64,000 nt of DNA from Psychrobacter glacincola. Its GTDB lineage: Bacteria; Pseudomonadota; Gammaproteobacteria; Pseudomonadales; Moraxellaceae. How positions within the stretch are numbered: the first letter of the stretch is position 1; each line of letters starts with the position of its first letter. This document shows positions 18,324 to 26,469 of this stretch, piece after piece. The stretch spans positions 186,001 to 250,000 of the forward strand of contig LIQB01000004.1 of NCBI GenBank assembly GCA_001411745.2, read 5' to 3'. The position numbers and the translations under genes were made by a program. The notes beneath the pieces are model-generated. The model worked only from the letters and a program-made list of their open reading frames with translations, did not search any database and was not told the DNA's origin.

Positions 18324-19052
18324 TTACCTCATTCCTAAGAATTTTTTGATCGCACCATAGAATTTGTTAGGCTTTTTCTCATTTACGGTTTGCTCATGTA
18401 TCGGTGCTGCCTCTGTGACACTCAATAAACCTAAACGATCAAACTCTCTGATAATCTGTGTGACTTGATGATGGCTGCCAAAATCACCACTATCCGCTAG
18501 TGCATTAAACGAATAAGGCTTTTTAGTCAATTTGATACACAGGTTCATAATCATTTGCGGCTGGCTTTCATTGTTGAGATCAGGCCATGCCAGCAATCTT
18601 AAATCCTTACCTTCATAATACTTTTCAGGCACCGTATCAGATTTTTTTATATCAATAAACGGTTGAATACGTCTTTGTTGAGACTCATCAAAGCTGTTTA
18701 ACACAGCGCTATTATTCTCAATGAACGCATTAAAAAAGTTGTCTTGATCCACAAAATCAAACACGCTCACAGCCCAATTATTAAAGCTGCGTTTGATCAC
18801 GCGCACATCCAAAAACACCCAAAGATCTTCATGTCTAGGATCAGAAGCTATCTTACTCATTAACTTGTCTACTTCAAGATAGGGGCCTTCTAGCACTTGC
18901 AGATACTGACCGTCACGGTAAGAGATGATACCCGTAATTTGCGATTTTGGATTGTGCTTACGAGAGACACTAACGATGTCTGATAACCCAGTAGGCATTC
19001 GAATAGTACGATCACTGATTGGCACTCTACTGACGTATGCAATACACTTCAT
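18324..19052 (-). CDS. BLUF-domain blue-light sensor with C-terminal extension
   Basis: 242 residues. The BLUF domain (about 1-105) binds FAD and signals blue light through a hydrogen-bond switch. Key residues are present: Tyr6 (IAYVSR), Asn34 ([10 protein letters not shown]), Gln52 (YLQVLEG) and Trp93 ([11 protein letters not shown]). Asn-to-Gln spacing is that of the PixD family, while the Tyr-Asn segment is four residues longer. Residues about 105-242 are not seen in short BLUF proteins; about 150-212 has a helix-rich pattern ending [10 protein letters not shown] that resembles a winged helix, and the tail is basic (KKFLGMR). Followed after four bases by the GTPase gene. Photochemistry is likely; the output is inferred to be the GTPase. 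Confidence 0.88.
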   Translation of the reverse strand: MKCIAYVSRVPISDRTIRMPTGLSDIVSVSRKHNPKSQITGIISYRDGQYLQVLEGPYLEVDKLMSKIASDPRHEDLWVFLDVRVIKRSFNNWAVSVFDFVDQDNFFNAFIENNSAVLNSFDESQQRRIQPFIDIKKSDTVPEKYYEGKDLRLLAWPDLNNESQPQMIMNLCIKLTKKPYSFNALADSGDFGSHHQVTQIIREFDRLGLLSVTEAAPIHEQTVNEKKPNKFYGAIKKFLGMR

Positions 19053-19117
19053 TTTGCCACCACTTGATAAAACGGCTCACGCTCGTTAAGTTATTCCTAC
19101 TGCTTATAAAATAATAA

Positions 19118-19146
19118 TTCGCTATGTACAGTACGTACATAACGAA
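19118..19146. promoter_or_regulatory. Operator-like inverted repeat upstream of BLUF
   Basis: TTCGCTATGTAC and GTACATAACGAA (11 of 12 pairs) flank AGTAC. It lies 66-94 bases before the BLUF start, in the gap after the first Roadblock gene. No T run follows directly, so an operator is more likely than a terminator. Confidence 0.45.
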
Positions 19147-19151
19147 TTTGA

Positions 19152-19197
19152 CCTTGTTGCCAGTCTTGTCTTATTTAAGGCGCGATAAGCAACAAGG
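19152..19197. promoter_or_regulatory. Second inverted repeat between Roadblock and BLUF genes
   Basis: CCTTGTTGC and GCAACAAGG (9 perfect pairs) enclose 28 bases that hold a smaller CTTATTTAAG palindrome. It could fold in the mRNA between the two genes as an attenuator, or stabilise the upstream message. Confidence 0.35.
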
Positions 19198-19240
19198 AGA
19201 GTTTGATAAATCACTCATTTGTTGAACACGACCAACCGAG

Positions 19241-19600
19241 TTATACCTCTAGTTTATTTTCTACCGCTTGTACCTTACGGCGGGCTAATGCAAGATTGGC
19301 TTTTGATTTATCAAGCACCAAATAAATAAACAAGTCTTCATGCTTGGCTGTAGGACGAATGATGTGCAGTTGAGACTCCAAGGTGATCAACATATCTTCG
19401 ATTTCACCTTTGATATCTAATGATTTCATCGTTGCTACTTTCGCCTTTACCACTTGCGAGTTACCTGCTGCTGCAAGTTCTAAGTCAACGCCGCCGCCAG
19501 CCATACCAAGTACCATGCCTGACATATAGTCGACGATACAGCCACCCATTGCACCATCAAGATTCATTAATTCTTGTAATGACTCATCGATATTTGACAT
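19241..19600 (-). CDS. Roadblock/LC7 domain protein, upstream gene
   Basis: 119-residue compact Roadblock/LC7 protein: helix (LQELMNLDG), strands AMGGCIVDYMSGMVLGMAG, a long helix (ELAAAGNSQVVKAKVATM), strands DMLITLESQLHIIRP and EDLFIYLVLD, and a final helix (ANLALARRKVQAVENKLE). Proteins of this type dimerise and bind or activate small GTPases. It has its own AGGAAAA site and is separated from the BLUF gene by 188 bases with two inverted repeats, so it could be made in greater amount than the BLUF-GTPase-Roadblock unit. It is clearly different from the second Roadblock protein. Confidence 0.85.
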   Translation of the reverse strand: MSNIDESLQELMNLDGAMGGCIVDYMSGMVLGMAGGGVDLELAAAGNSQVVKAKVATMKSLDIKGEIEDMLITLESQLHIIRPTAKHEDLFIYLVLDKSKANLALARRKVQAVENKLEV

Positions 19601-20030
19601 ACTTTTTCCTATTTATCTGATTGTATTTGAATGAAGTCATTCCATCACAGAAATACCTTCGTAGTTTAAAGGTATGAAACTAAATTTAGCTTATTATTTA
19701 CTATTTTTATTATTAGTATATCTTAACATACGATAAAAACTTATAAGATAATCATAACAATAAAATATCAATAACTAAGTATGTTTTTTGGTAAAAACGA
19801 TATAGTCTATTGATAAACAAAGTCTACATACCGTAGCGGTGGTCATTATATTCCATATATCAGACTCGATGAAGCTTGCCCCTAACCACTCATGAACAAA
19901 AAACGACCGTTGGGTAGGAAAAAATAAAAACATCGAATAGTCATGCGGATTTAAAGTTTAAAACCCCACTCTTGACACTAAAATGCCATTGATCGTTGAG
20001 TCATTCCAAGCAAACCACTAAGGAAAAACG
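19601..20030. other. Divergent intergenic region, Roadblock gene / amidohydrolase
   Basis: 430 AT-rich bases that must hold promoters for both genes. I see no ORF, hairpin terminator or repeat family member in it. Confidence 0.5.
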
Positions 20031-21266
20031 ATGCCCGATTTACTTATAAAAAATGCCCAATTACCCAATCATAAAAACTTGGTCAATATCAGTATAAACG
20101 ACGCTTATATTGAGAGCATTGACGACATTTCGGAAAAACCTGAACATGATGATGCGCCAAAAGCAATTTACGATGCTAAAGGTTACTTTGTCTGTGCAGG
20201 ATTCTATGAGAGCCACATTCACCTTGATAAAGCCTGCATCCTTGATCGCTGTACTATAGAGCAAGGTGATTTAAACGAGGCTGTTGAAGAAACAGGTAAG
20301 GCTAAAAAGGATTTTACGGAAGTAGATGTGTTTAATCGTGCTTCACGAGTGATTGAGATGGCGATTAAAAAAGGCACCGTTGGTCTGCGCACCTTTGTTG
20401 AAACAGATTCAAAAACAGAGATGCGCGCCTTTAATGCCATCAAAAAAGCCCGCGATACCTATGCATTTGCCATCGATATAGAGATTTGCGCCTTTGCGCA
20501 AACAGGATTGACCAATGACCTGCATACTTATGAGCTATTAAAACTGGCATTGTCACAAGGCGCTGATTTGGTTGGCGGCTGTCCATACAAAGATGAGAAT
20601 CCTCACAAGCATATTGAAATGGTATTTGACTTGGCTGAGCAGTTTGACGTCGATGTTGATTTTCATTTAGATTTTGATCTGGATCCACAAGGCTCGAGCA
20701 TTCCAAAATTGGTTGAAGAAACCATCAAGCGCCATTATCAAGGTCGCGTGTCTATTGGTCATGTGACTAAATTATCGGCGATGGACAAAGACAAACGTAT
20801 GGAAATGGCTGCGTTACTGAAATTCGCTGACATTACCTTGACGGTGTTACCAGCCACCGACATATTTTTGAATGGGCGTGATTATGAGGCGCTCATTCCT
20901 AGAGGCATGGTCAACGCCAATGAGCTATTAGCAATGGGCATCAATACGACTATTTCTAGTAATAATATTTTAAATGCTTTCACGCCTTACGGTGATGCCT
21001 CACTGATTAGAATGGCAAATATGTATGCCAATATCACTCAATTAGCAAAAGATGAGCAGATAGCAGAGGTATTCGATATGATTAGCAAAAATGCAGCGAA
21101 ACTTTTGTCGCAGCAAACGGAGATTAAAGTAGGAGCACTGGCTACCCTAGTCATATTAGAAGCGAAAGACGCGGTAGAAGCGATTAGAATCAATTCGCAA
21201 GCCATCGCAGGCTTTAAGAATGGCAAGCAAACTTTTTGCAATGAGGTCGCCCATATTTGCTTTTAA
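20031..21266 (+). CDS. Amidohydrolase, cytosine-deaminase-like
   Basis: 411-residue member of the metal-dependent amidohydrolase superfamily, closest in layout to cytosine deaminase and related deaminases. Metal-site elements: ESHIHLDKA (H-x-H), DFHLDFDLDP (His) and SIGHVTKLS (His). At the position of the late metal Asp (HDDVFDP in CodA) it reads SSNNILNAFTPYGD, with Asn instead of Asp. I believe some relatives share this, so it may be a subfamily trait and not loss of function. AAGGAAAAA precedes the ATG. Single gene ending at a shared terminator; the substrate is not predictable. Confidence 0.82.
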   Translation: MPDLLIKNAQLPNHKNLVNISINDAYIESIDDISEKPEHDDAPKAIYDAKGYFVCAGFYESHIHLDKACILDRCTIEQGDLNEAVEETGKAKKDFTEVDVFNRASRVIEMAIKKGTVGLRTFVETDSKTEMRAFNAIKKARDTYAFAIDIEICAFAQTGLTNDLHTYELLKLALSQGADLVGGCPYKDENPHKHIEMVFDLAEQFDVDVDFHLDFDLDPQGSSIPKLVEETIKRHYQGRVSIGHVTKLSAMDKDKRMEMAALLKFADITLTVLPATDIFLNGRDYEALIPRGMVNANELLAMGINTTISSNNILNAFTPYGDASLIRMANMYANITQLAKDEQIAEVFDMISKNAAKLLSQQTEIKVGALATLVILEAKDAVEAIRINSQAIAGFKNGKQTFCNEVAHICF

Positions 21267-21374
21267 TAACTTGAGTAACTTGAATACTCTTTAATTGAGC
21301 ACATTCAGTCAATTGAAAGATACAGCCTATCAATGCGCCAGCACCTTTATCATGAAACATAGGCTTAAAACGAT

Positions 21375-21411
21375 AAAAGCGTCACCCAACTATACATTGG
21401 ATGACGCTTTT
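21375..21411. terminator. Bidirectional terminator, amidohydrolase / SDR
   Basis: Perfect ten-base stem AAAAGCGTCA / TGACGCTTTT with CCAA/TTGG pairing inside, between two convergent genes. Confidence 0.85.
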
Positions 21412-21481
21412 CATAACGGTTTTTTTACTATTTACTATAGCTTTAACATCATGGTTTAAATACTTTCATATGCAGATAAGC

Positions 21482-22273
21482 TTAGTCCAAGGTTTGCACA
21501 CCGCCGCCATTCACAAATATGGTTTGACCACTGACCCACTCAGATAGTGGTGCGGCAAAATACAGCATAGCACCAGCGATATCATCGGCTTCACCCAAAC
21601 GTTGAATCGGCGTATGCTCTAGCATTTTCTTTTCGATTTCTGGTGTTAGTACGGTTTTTAACGCATCAGTACGCGTGGCACCAGGGCCAACCGCATTGAC
21701 GCGTACCTCAGGGCCAAAATCATGTGCCAAGTTCGCCACCATATGATTGACAGCCGCTTTTGATCCCGCATAACCACTCATGTTCGGGCTTTTATTGATA
21801 CTCGACATCGAAGTGGTAAATACAATCGAACCATAACCCGATGCTTTCATGTGTGGCACGCATAATTGCGACAAGCGCCAGCCACTAAAAACATTCAACT
21901 CAAAATCACGGCGAATATCATCGACCGATGCTGTGGCTGGGTTTTCACGACCACCGCCGCCGCCACCAGCATTATTGATTAAAATATTGACAGTGCCAAA
22001 TTCAGCGACGACCTTGTCTACCATAGCGACCAAATCTTCATCTTTTAAGATATTACATTCGACTGCCAAGCCTTTGACACCATACACTTCGATATCCTTG
22101 ACCGCAGCCTTTGCATCTTCTAGTTTTAAATCAGCAATAGCGATATTTGCCCCAGCTTGTGCTAGACGTAGCGCCGTTGCTTTACCAATACCATTTGCAC
22201 CGCCCGTCACAATCGCAGTTTGTCCTGACAGATCAAATAATTCATTAAATGCTCTATGTTTGAATTCTTGCAT
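21482..22273 (-). CDS. SDR oxidoreductase, HdhA-like
   Basis: 263-residue classical short-chain dehydrogenase. NAD(P) site TGGANGIGKA, the NNAG motif, catalytic Ser in FTTSMSS and Tyr/Lys in YAGSK. The adenine-pocket residue after strand 2 is IADL (Asp), which favours NAD over NADP. It follows E. coli 7-alpha-hydroxysteroid dehydrogenase (HdhA) closely in places, such as NNAGGGG, FELNVFS, TDALKTVLTPEIEKKML and HTPIQRLG. A bile-acid substrate is not implied for a free-living organism; another secondary alcohol is likely. AAGGAAT lies upstream. A TCGTTTAAACGA palindrome lies 53 bases upstream. Confidence 0.87.
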   Translation of the reverse strand: MQEFKHRAFNELFDLSGQTAIVTGGANGIGKATALRLAQAGANIAIADLKLEDAKAAVKDIEVYGVKGLAVECNILKDEDLVAMVDKVVAEFGTVNILINNAGGGGGGRENPATASVDDIRRDFELNVFSGWRLSQLCVPHMKASGYGSIVFTTSMSSINKSPNMSGYAGSKAAVNHMVANLAHDFGPEVRVNAVGPGATRTDALKTVLTPEIEKKMLEHTPIQRLGEADDIAGAMLYFAAPLSEWVSGQTIFVNGGGVQTLD

Positions 22274-22325
22274 AATTATTCCTTATTATCATCATGGTCT
22301 ATAGATGGATTATTTGTTGTTATAT

Positions 22326-22337
22326 TCGTTTAAACGA
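22326..22337. promoter_or_regulatory. Perfect palindrome upstream of the SDR gene
   Basis: TCGTTTAAACGA, flanked by TATAT and ATATA, lies 53-64 bases before the SDR start. Possible repressor operator. No regulator gene is next to it. Confidence 0.4.
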
Positions 22338-22510
22338 TCTATATAATTATGCGTGATTAAACTGAGGCTAATGTGTCAAATTGACCACCTTTTGTAACTT
22401 AGTTTTGGCGCTGCAACTTTTAGTAATCTATGTCGTGAATTCCGACCAGAGTAACTCGGAATGTCATTGAAATATTCTCAAGAAATAATGACAATCCTTA
22501 AAATCAGGAC

Positions 22511-22541
22511 AAAAAAAAGCCTCACAATAAAGTGAGGCTTT
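22511..22541 (-). terminator. Terminator of tRNA-Gly
   Basis: On the minus strand AAAGCCTCAC / GTGAGGCTTT pair perfectly around TTTATT and run into eight T, 22 bases beyond the tRNA. Confidence 0.9.
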
Positions 22542-22562
22542 GATGCTTTTTCAAGCCATATT

Positions 22563-22637
22563 TGGAGCGGGAAAAGAGATTCGAACTCTCGACCCCAACC
22601 TTGGCAAGGTTATGCTCTACCACTGAGCTATTCCCGC
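22563..22637 (-). tRNA. tRNA-Gly (anticodon GCC)
   Basis: 75 bases including an encoded CCA end. Acceptor arm GCGGGAA/TTCCCGC, D arm GCTC..GAGC, anticodon stem AACC/GGTT with loop TTGCCAA (anticodon GCC), T arm with TTCGAAT. Reads GGC and GGU codons. Stands alone with its own terminator. Confidence 0.97.
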
Positions 22638-23290
22638 TGAATATCGAATTGTAGTGTTGTTAACAACAACTCCGTCTCGATAGGCTGGCTATTCTATCAG
22701 ATATTCTAACCCTGTCAACCTCATTTTTAACGTTTATTTCCAATATTATGTCTTTAACTCGCTATTTATTGATGTAATTATCATAAATAATTGATTTAGC
22801 GATAATTATTTATTTTAAATAATATCAATTATTTTTCAGAATAATGTTAGAAATCTAAAGCTCTGTCCTTGTAGGTAGTATCTCATTGCCTATGAGACTA
22901 TTTTTTGACTGAGATTTATGCCGCCTATCAAGTTTATAGACGTTAGTCGCGAAAAATAGATTTGTTGGTGTCAACGTCCCTCTCACTTACAATCCTACGT
23001 TGTATTGTTACTTTTCCTGCATTGGTTTTGCCTTAGTAACATTATTATACTTATGCCTAATGACAGTTCGGGTAAAATTTTACTGTTCAGGTCACGTAGC
23101 AAACATAGGTAGAACATTAATAAAAAATTGCCTTACTTGCTGCTTTAACTCTTTATTCCACAAAAAATTTAATACGAGTCATTTGAACGATAATTGTTTC
23201 AACAATAATCACTTTAACGACAACCGCTTTATTATTAATAGCCGCTTTGTTTTATTTTATTTTTTATCATTTACAGCGAGGATGTTTATT
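22638..23290. other. Intergenic region upstream of the M48 lipoprotein
   Basis: 653 AT-rich bases. It contains an 11-base perfect inverted repeat (AAATAATTGAT / ATCAATTATTT at 22785-22795 and 22824-22834) and, near 23180-23255, loosely repeating AACGA-Y-AA motifs. The M48 frame stays open back to 23000, but that part lacks the character of a protein and a signal peptide begins at 23291. Confidence 0.5.
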
Positions 23291-24103
23291 ATGAAAAAAT
23301 TACTGACTAGCACCGTGATGGCCGCTTCATTGTCGGCACTAGCACTGACAGGTTGTACCAGCACCACCAGTACTGGTGCCGTTGGCGTTGACCGTCAGCA
23401 GCTATTACTGGTTTCTAGTGAGCAAGTTTTGCAGCTGTCTGCACAGAGTTATGCCAAAACGTTGCAAGAAGCAAAAGCGCGCGGCGTACTAGATACCAAT
23501 AAGGCTCAGCTTAATCGCTTAAAGAACATCGCTAATCGTTTGGTCGGTCAGGTCGGCGTCTACCGTCCAGATGCGGCGAAATGGCAATGGGAAGTGCATA
23601 CGATCAAATCTAATGAGCTGAATGCCTTTGTCGTGCCCGGTGGCAAAATCATGTTTTACTCGGGTATCATTGACCGCCTGAATCTCACTGATGATGAGAT
23701 TGCGGCTATTATGGGTCATGAGATGTCACATGCGCTGCGTGAGCACTCACGTGAACGTCTCTCACGTCAATATGCCACACAGACTGGTATCGGCGTGGCT
23801 GCTAGCATATTTGGACTGTCACAAGGTCAAGCTGAGCTTGCCAACGTCGCTGGTGATTTGGGACTGAGCCGTCCGCATAGTCGCACACAAGAAGCTGAAG
23901 CCGATCAAATTGGTCTAGAGTTAATGGCACGTGCTGGCTATAATCCGCAAGCAGCGGTTACCTTATGGCAAAAAATGCAAAGCGCGAGCCAAGGTGAGCC
24001 ACCGCAGTTCTTAAGCACTCACCCGACCAGCAGCAATCGTATTGCTCAATTGCAATCTTTAATGCCTAAAGTGATGCCGCTTTATCAAAAAGCGCGTCGC
24101 TAA
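23291..24103 (+). CDS. M48 family metallopeptidase, lipoprotein (LoiP/YggG-like)
   Basis: 270-residue outer-membrane-associated zinc protease. Lipoprotein signal MKKLLTSTVMAASLSALALTGC with the lipobox at LTGC. The peptidase domain has HExxH as GHEMSHALREHS, the third ligand region EAEADQIGLELMARAGY, and ends STHPTSSNRIAQL, which is typical of M48C. Length and lack of TPR repeats resemble LoiP (YggG), not BepA. ATG 23291 is chosen because the signal peptide begins there with GAGG upstream; the open frame continues 97 codons further up but looks non-coding. Likely role: quality control of envelope proteins. Confidence 0.88.
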   Translation: MKKLLTSTVMAASLSALALTGCTSTTSTGAVGVDRQQLLLVSSEQVLQLSAQSYAKTLQEAKARGVLDTNKAQLNRLKNIANRLVGQVGVYRPDAAKWQWEVHTIKSNELNAFVVPGGKIMFYSGIIDRLNLTDDEIAAIMGHEMSHALREHSRERLSRQYATQTGIGVAASIFGLSQGQAELANVAGDLGLSRPHSRTQEAEADQIGLELMARAGYNPQAAVTLWQKMQSASQGEPPQFLSTHPTSSNRIAQLQSLMPKVMPLYQKARR

Positions 24104-24146
24104 TGAAGTGGTTTGATTTCATGCTTTGAATAAATGGTTATAGACT

Positions 24147-24189
24147 AAAAAAGCAGAGTACAGGTTATCAATCGTGCTCTGCTTTTTTT
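24147..24189 (+). terminator. Terminator of the M48 gene
   Basis: AAAAAAGCAGAG / CTCTGCTTTTTT stem with further AC/GT pairing and seven T, 44 bases after the stop. Confidence 0.9.
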
Positions 24190-24369
24190 ATGCTGATAGC
24201 TAACAGATACCGCTACTTGCCATGACTGGCTATTATTTATCGTCATTAAAGAAAGTATGTTAAAAACAATATCTTTCATAGCTATATTTTTTAGAAACAG
24301 GATTGCTCAAAAGTTTAATCGCTTACAGGCACACGCCACTTAATAGCAGGCTTTACCGCTAATAGCGTC

Positions 24370-24378
24370 TGCTATAAT
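24370..24378 (+). promoter_or_regulatory. Extended -10 promoter of bolA
   Basis: TGCTATAAT is a perfect extended -10 element 79 bases before the bolA start; the -35 region is weak. The rest of 24190-24456 shows only a short GCAATT/AATTGC inverted repeat just downstream. Confidence 0.5.
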
Positions 24379-24456
24379 GGGCATTATTTGCAATTCACAA
24401 ATTGCTAAGTATGATACCGCCAAGTACTATTAGGCAAAATATATGGAAAGATCATT

Positions 24457-24780
24457 ATGAGTAAAACACCGACCGCTGATGCCCTCAATGCTGAGCTACA
24501 AGCGTTGCAGCCGCAACATATAGAATTGTTGAATGAGTCAATGAATCATTCTGGTTATTTTGATGGTAAAGAAAGCCATTTTAAGCTTACGATTGTTAGT
24601 GATGCTTTTGAAGGCAAAAGGTTGGTCGCACGCCATCAGCTTGTATATGGACTGGCAAACTCCTTATTAACCTCTCAAGGCGGTCAAATCCATGCTTTAG
24701 CGATTCATGCTTATACCCCAATAGAATGGCAAGGTCAAAGCCCTGATAGTCCGTTATGTGCTGGACAAAACAAGGGCTAA
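24457..24780 (+). CDS. bolA: BolA family protein
   Basis: 107-residue BolA/IbaG-fold protein. The conserved core runs ESMNHSGYFDGKESHFKLTIVSDAFEGKRLVARHQLVYGLA, then GGQIHALAIHAYTP, with the family's F-x-G-K-x-x-V-x-R-H pattern and the C-terminal His used for Fe-S binding with monothiol glutaredoxins. In E. coli BolA affects morphology and stress responses. GGAAAGA precedes the ATG and a SirB2 gene follows 92 bases on. Confidence 0.9.
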   Translation: MSKTPTADALNAELQALQPQHIELLNESMNHSGYFDGKESHFKLTIVSDAFEGKRLVARHQLVYGLANSLLTSQGGQIHALAIHAYTPIEWQGQSPDSPLCAGQNKG

Positions 24781-24872
24781 TAACGAACTATTGCGAAGAT
24801 AGTATTTTCCATACCATCATTATATGTAACCAGTAAGCGCTGAAACTGCACCTTTAAAGGAAAGAATATCTC

Positions 24873-25232
24873 ATGAAACATCTACACATGCTCATGGCTG
24901 TATTGCTCATTGCACTGTTTTTATATCAGAGCTATTTGGTATTAAGCTCAAACAAGCAAGCGCCACGCGTGGTTAAAATCTCTTCGCACATTCTCTATGC
25001 CCTCATTATTATGTCAGGGGCAGTCATGCTAATGCAGCTGATGAGTGCCAATGCACCCATACAATGGGTATTTGCAAAAGTAATCTTACTCGTTGCGGCT
25101 ATCAGTGCCAGTATCAAAGCGTTTAATAATAACGCCACATCTAGCCAAAGAAAGACCGGTATTCTGATTGCTGGAGCGGCATATGTGGGCATTGTGGTAC
25201 TTGCCTTTGCTAAACCCGGCAACTTATTTTAA
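24873..25232 (+). CDS. SirB2-type membrane protein
   Basis: 119 residues with four predicted transmembrane helices and a short N-terminus KHLHMLMA, fitting the SirB2 (invasion gene expression up-regulator) family: conserved K-x-x-H start, KISSHILYALIIMSGAVML, and WVFAKVILLVA. The molecular role is not established. AAAGGAAAG precedes the ATG. Same direction as bolA, possibly one transcript. Confidence 0.75.
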   Translation: MKHLHMLMAVLLIALFLYQSYLVLSSNKQAPRVVKISSHILYALIIMSGAVMLMQLMSANAPIQWVFAKVILLVAAISASIKAFNNNATSSQRKTGILIAGAAYVGIVVLAFAKPGNLF

Positions 25233-25379
25233 TAAACATATCATATTTTGATTGCACAAATACTTATATTACTAGCATTGAAAATATTTAATAATTGCTA
25301 TATTTTCAATATCTTAATCCCATTATTTTTGCTATCTTACATAAATACAATCGCCTCAACCTAGCCTAATGGAGCCACT

Positions 25380-25781
25380 ATGAAAACTCTTACTGCAGCG
25401 ACACTACTGGCGACAGCTGGCATTTTTGGTCTCTCAGGCTGTGCCTCGACGGGCAATGTCACGCCACAATATGTGCCGCCAAGCACGTATCAAAGTTATG
25501 ATTGCCAAGCCCTTAGTCAAGAATATACCCGCGTCAATCGCTATGTCGACGCGGCGCGCAACGAGCAATCAACTTTATCCGCCTCAGGTGTCGGGGTTGG
25601 GGTTTCTGCAGGGCGTTGGGGTATATCCCCTAATATTAGCTTTGGCGTTGGCAAAAGCAACAATACCAAGGCGCGCGATGCAAAGTTATCACGGCTCTAC
25701 GGCGAGCGTGATGCCATCATTCAATCCGCCCGCATTCAGCGTTGTAGCTTTGCCAATGGTGTTAAGATTTATGGCGAGTGA
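25380..25781 (+). CDS. Putative lipoprotein of unknown function
   Basis: 133 residues with a lipoprotein signal (MKTLTAATLLATAGIFGLSGC, lipobox LSGC). The mature part has YDCQALSQEYTRVNRYVD, a Gly/Ser/Val-rich stretch (about 66-92), a helix (RDAKLSRLYGERDAIIQSA) and a late Cys, so a Cys43-Cys122 disulfide is possible. I do not recognise the family. TGGAG lies upstream of the ATG and a strong terminator follows. Confidence 0.75.
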   Translation: MKTLTAATLLATAGIFGLSGCASTGNVTPQYVPPSTYQSYDCQALSQEYTRVNRYVDAARNEQSTLSASGVGVGVSAGRWGISPNISFGVGKSNNTKARDAKLSRLYGERDAIIQSARIQRCSFANGVKIYGE

Positions 25782-25875
25782 TAGGTTATGTTTGATAGAT
25801 TATATTTAATAAGTTAAGTTTGATAAGTGAGGTTTAACTGCTCAACTCTTTGATGACTTTAGATAGTGTTTGTTA

Positions 25876-25914
25876 TAAAAAAGCCAGCATGCAATAAGCA
25901 TACTGGCTTTTTTA
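25876..25914. terminator. Bidirectional terminator, lipoprotein / trxC
   Basis: AAAAAAGCCAG / CTGGCTTTTTT stem with CATGC/GCAT pairing in the loop, between convergent genes. Confidence 0.9.
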
Positions 25915-25934
25915 TAATCATAATTCTTTAAAAC

Positions 25935-26372
25935 TCAAGAATGTAAGCTTTGTACCCACTGAACAATTTGATCGCTAGGTAACGCACCAGATTGTCGTGC
26001 TATCTCTCTACCATTTTTAAAAGCCACCATGGTTGGCAAACTGCGAATATTATAAGGTGCCGCCGCTTGCTCATATTTATCTGTTTGTATTTTGGCAAAC
26101 ACTACTTGTGGCAGTCGCGCCGCGGCGGCTTTGAACTGCGGTGCCATCATTAGACACGGCTGACACCAACTCGCCCAAAAATCAACGATGGTCAAAACCT
26201 CATTTTTTTGAATGACTTTACGAACCGTTTGGGCATTTAGTTCATGAGGGCTACCCGTTAATAACGGCTGACCACATTTGCCACAATTTGGCGCAGCACT
26301 AAGTTTGGCCGCTGGTATGCGGTTGGTTGCCTGACAATGTGGGCAGACCAGATGAGAGTTTTGCTCACTCAT
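25935..26372 (-). CDS. trxC: Thioredoxin 2 (TrxC-type)
   Basis: 145-residue cytoplasmic disulfide reductase. An N-terminal zinc finger (Cys10-PHC13 and Cys30-GKC33) precedes the thioredoxin fold, which marks TrxC. The active site reads WCQPC (Cys70, Cys73), with Gln replacing the usual Gly, followed by the cis-Pro in RSLPTM. The start at 26372 is preceded by AGGAG; the frame runs 17 codons further upstream without a site. It may belong with the persulfide genes just beyond, since thioredoxins reduce persulfides. Confidence 0.88.
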   Translation of the reverse strand: MSEQNSHLVCPHCQATNRIPAAKLSAAPNCGKCGQPLLTGSPHELNAQTVRKVIQKNEVLTIVDFWASWCQPCLMMAPQFKAAAARLPQVVFAKIQTDKYEQAAAPYNIRSLPTMVAFKNGREIARQSGALPSDQIVQWVQSLHS

Positions 26373-26469
26373 TATAAGACTCCTATGCAAGTAGCATGGG
26401 TATTGGTCAATCAAAGTATCCAATACCCATGCCTGATTATGTATTTATGACAATAAATCTAGCGATTTT

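Noticed and set aside
23000..23290. Open frame adding 97 residues before the M48 lipoprotein
   Set aside because: It has no ribosome binding site, its composition is Asn/Phe-rich and low-complexity, and a clear lipoprotein signal peptide begins at 23291.
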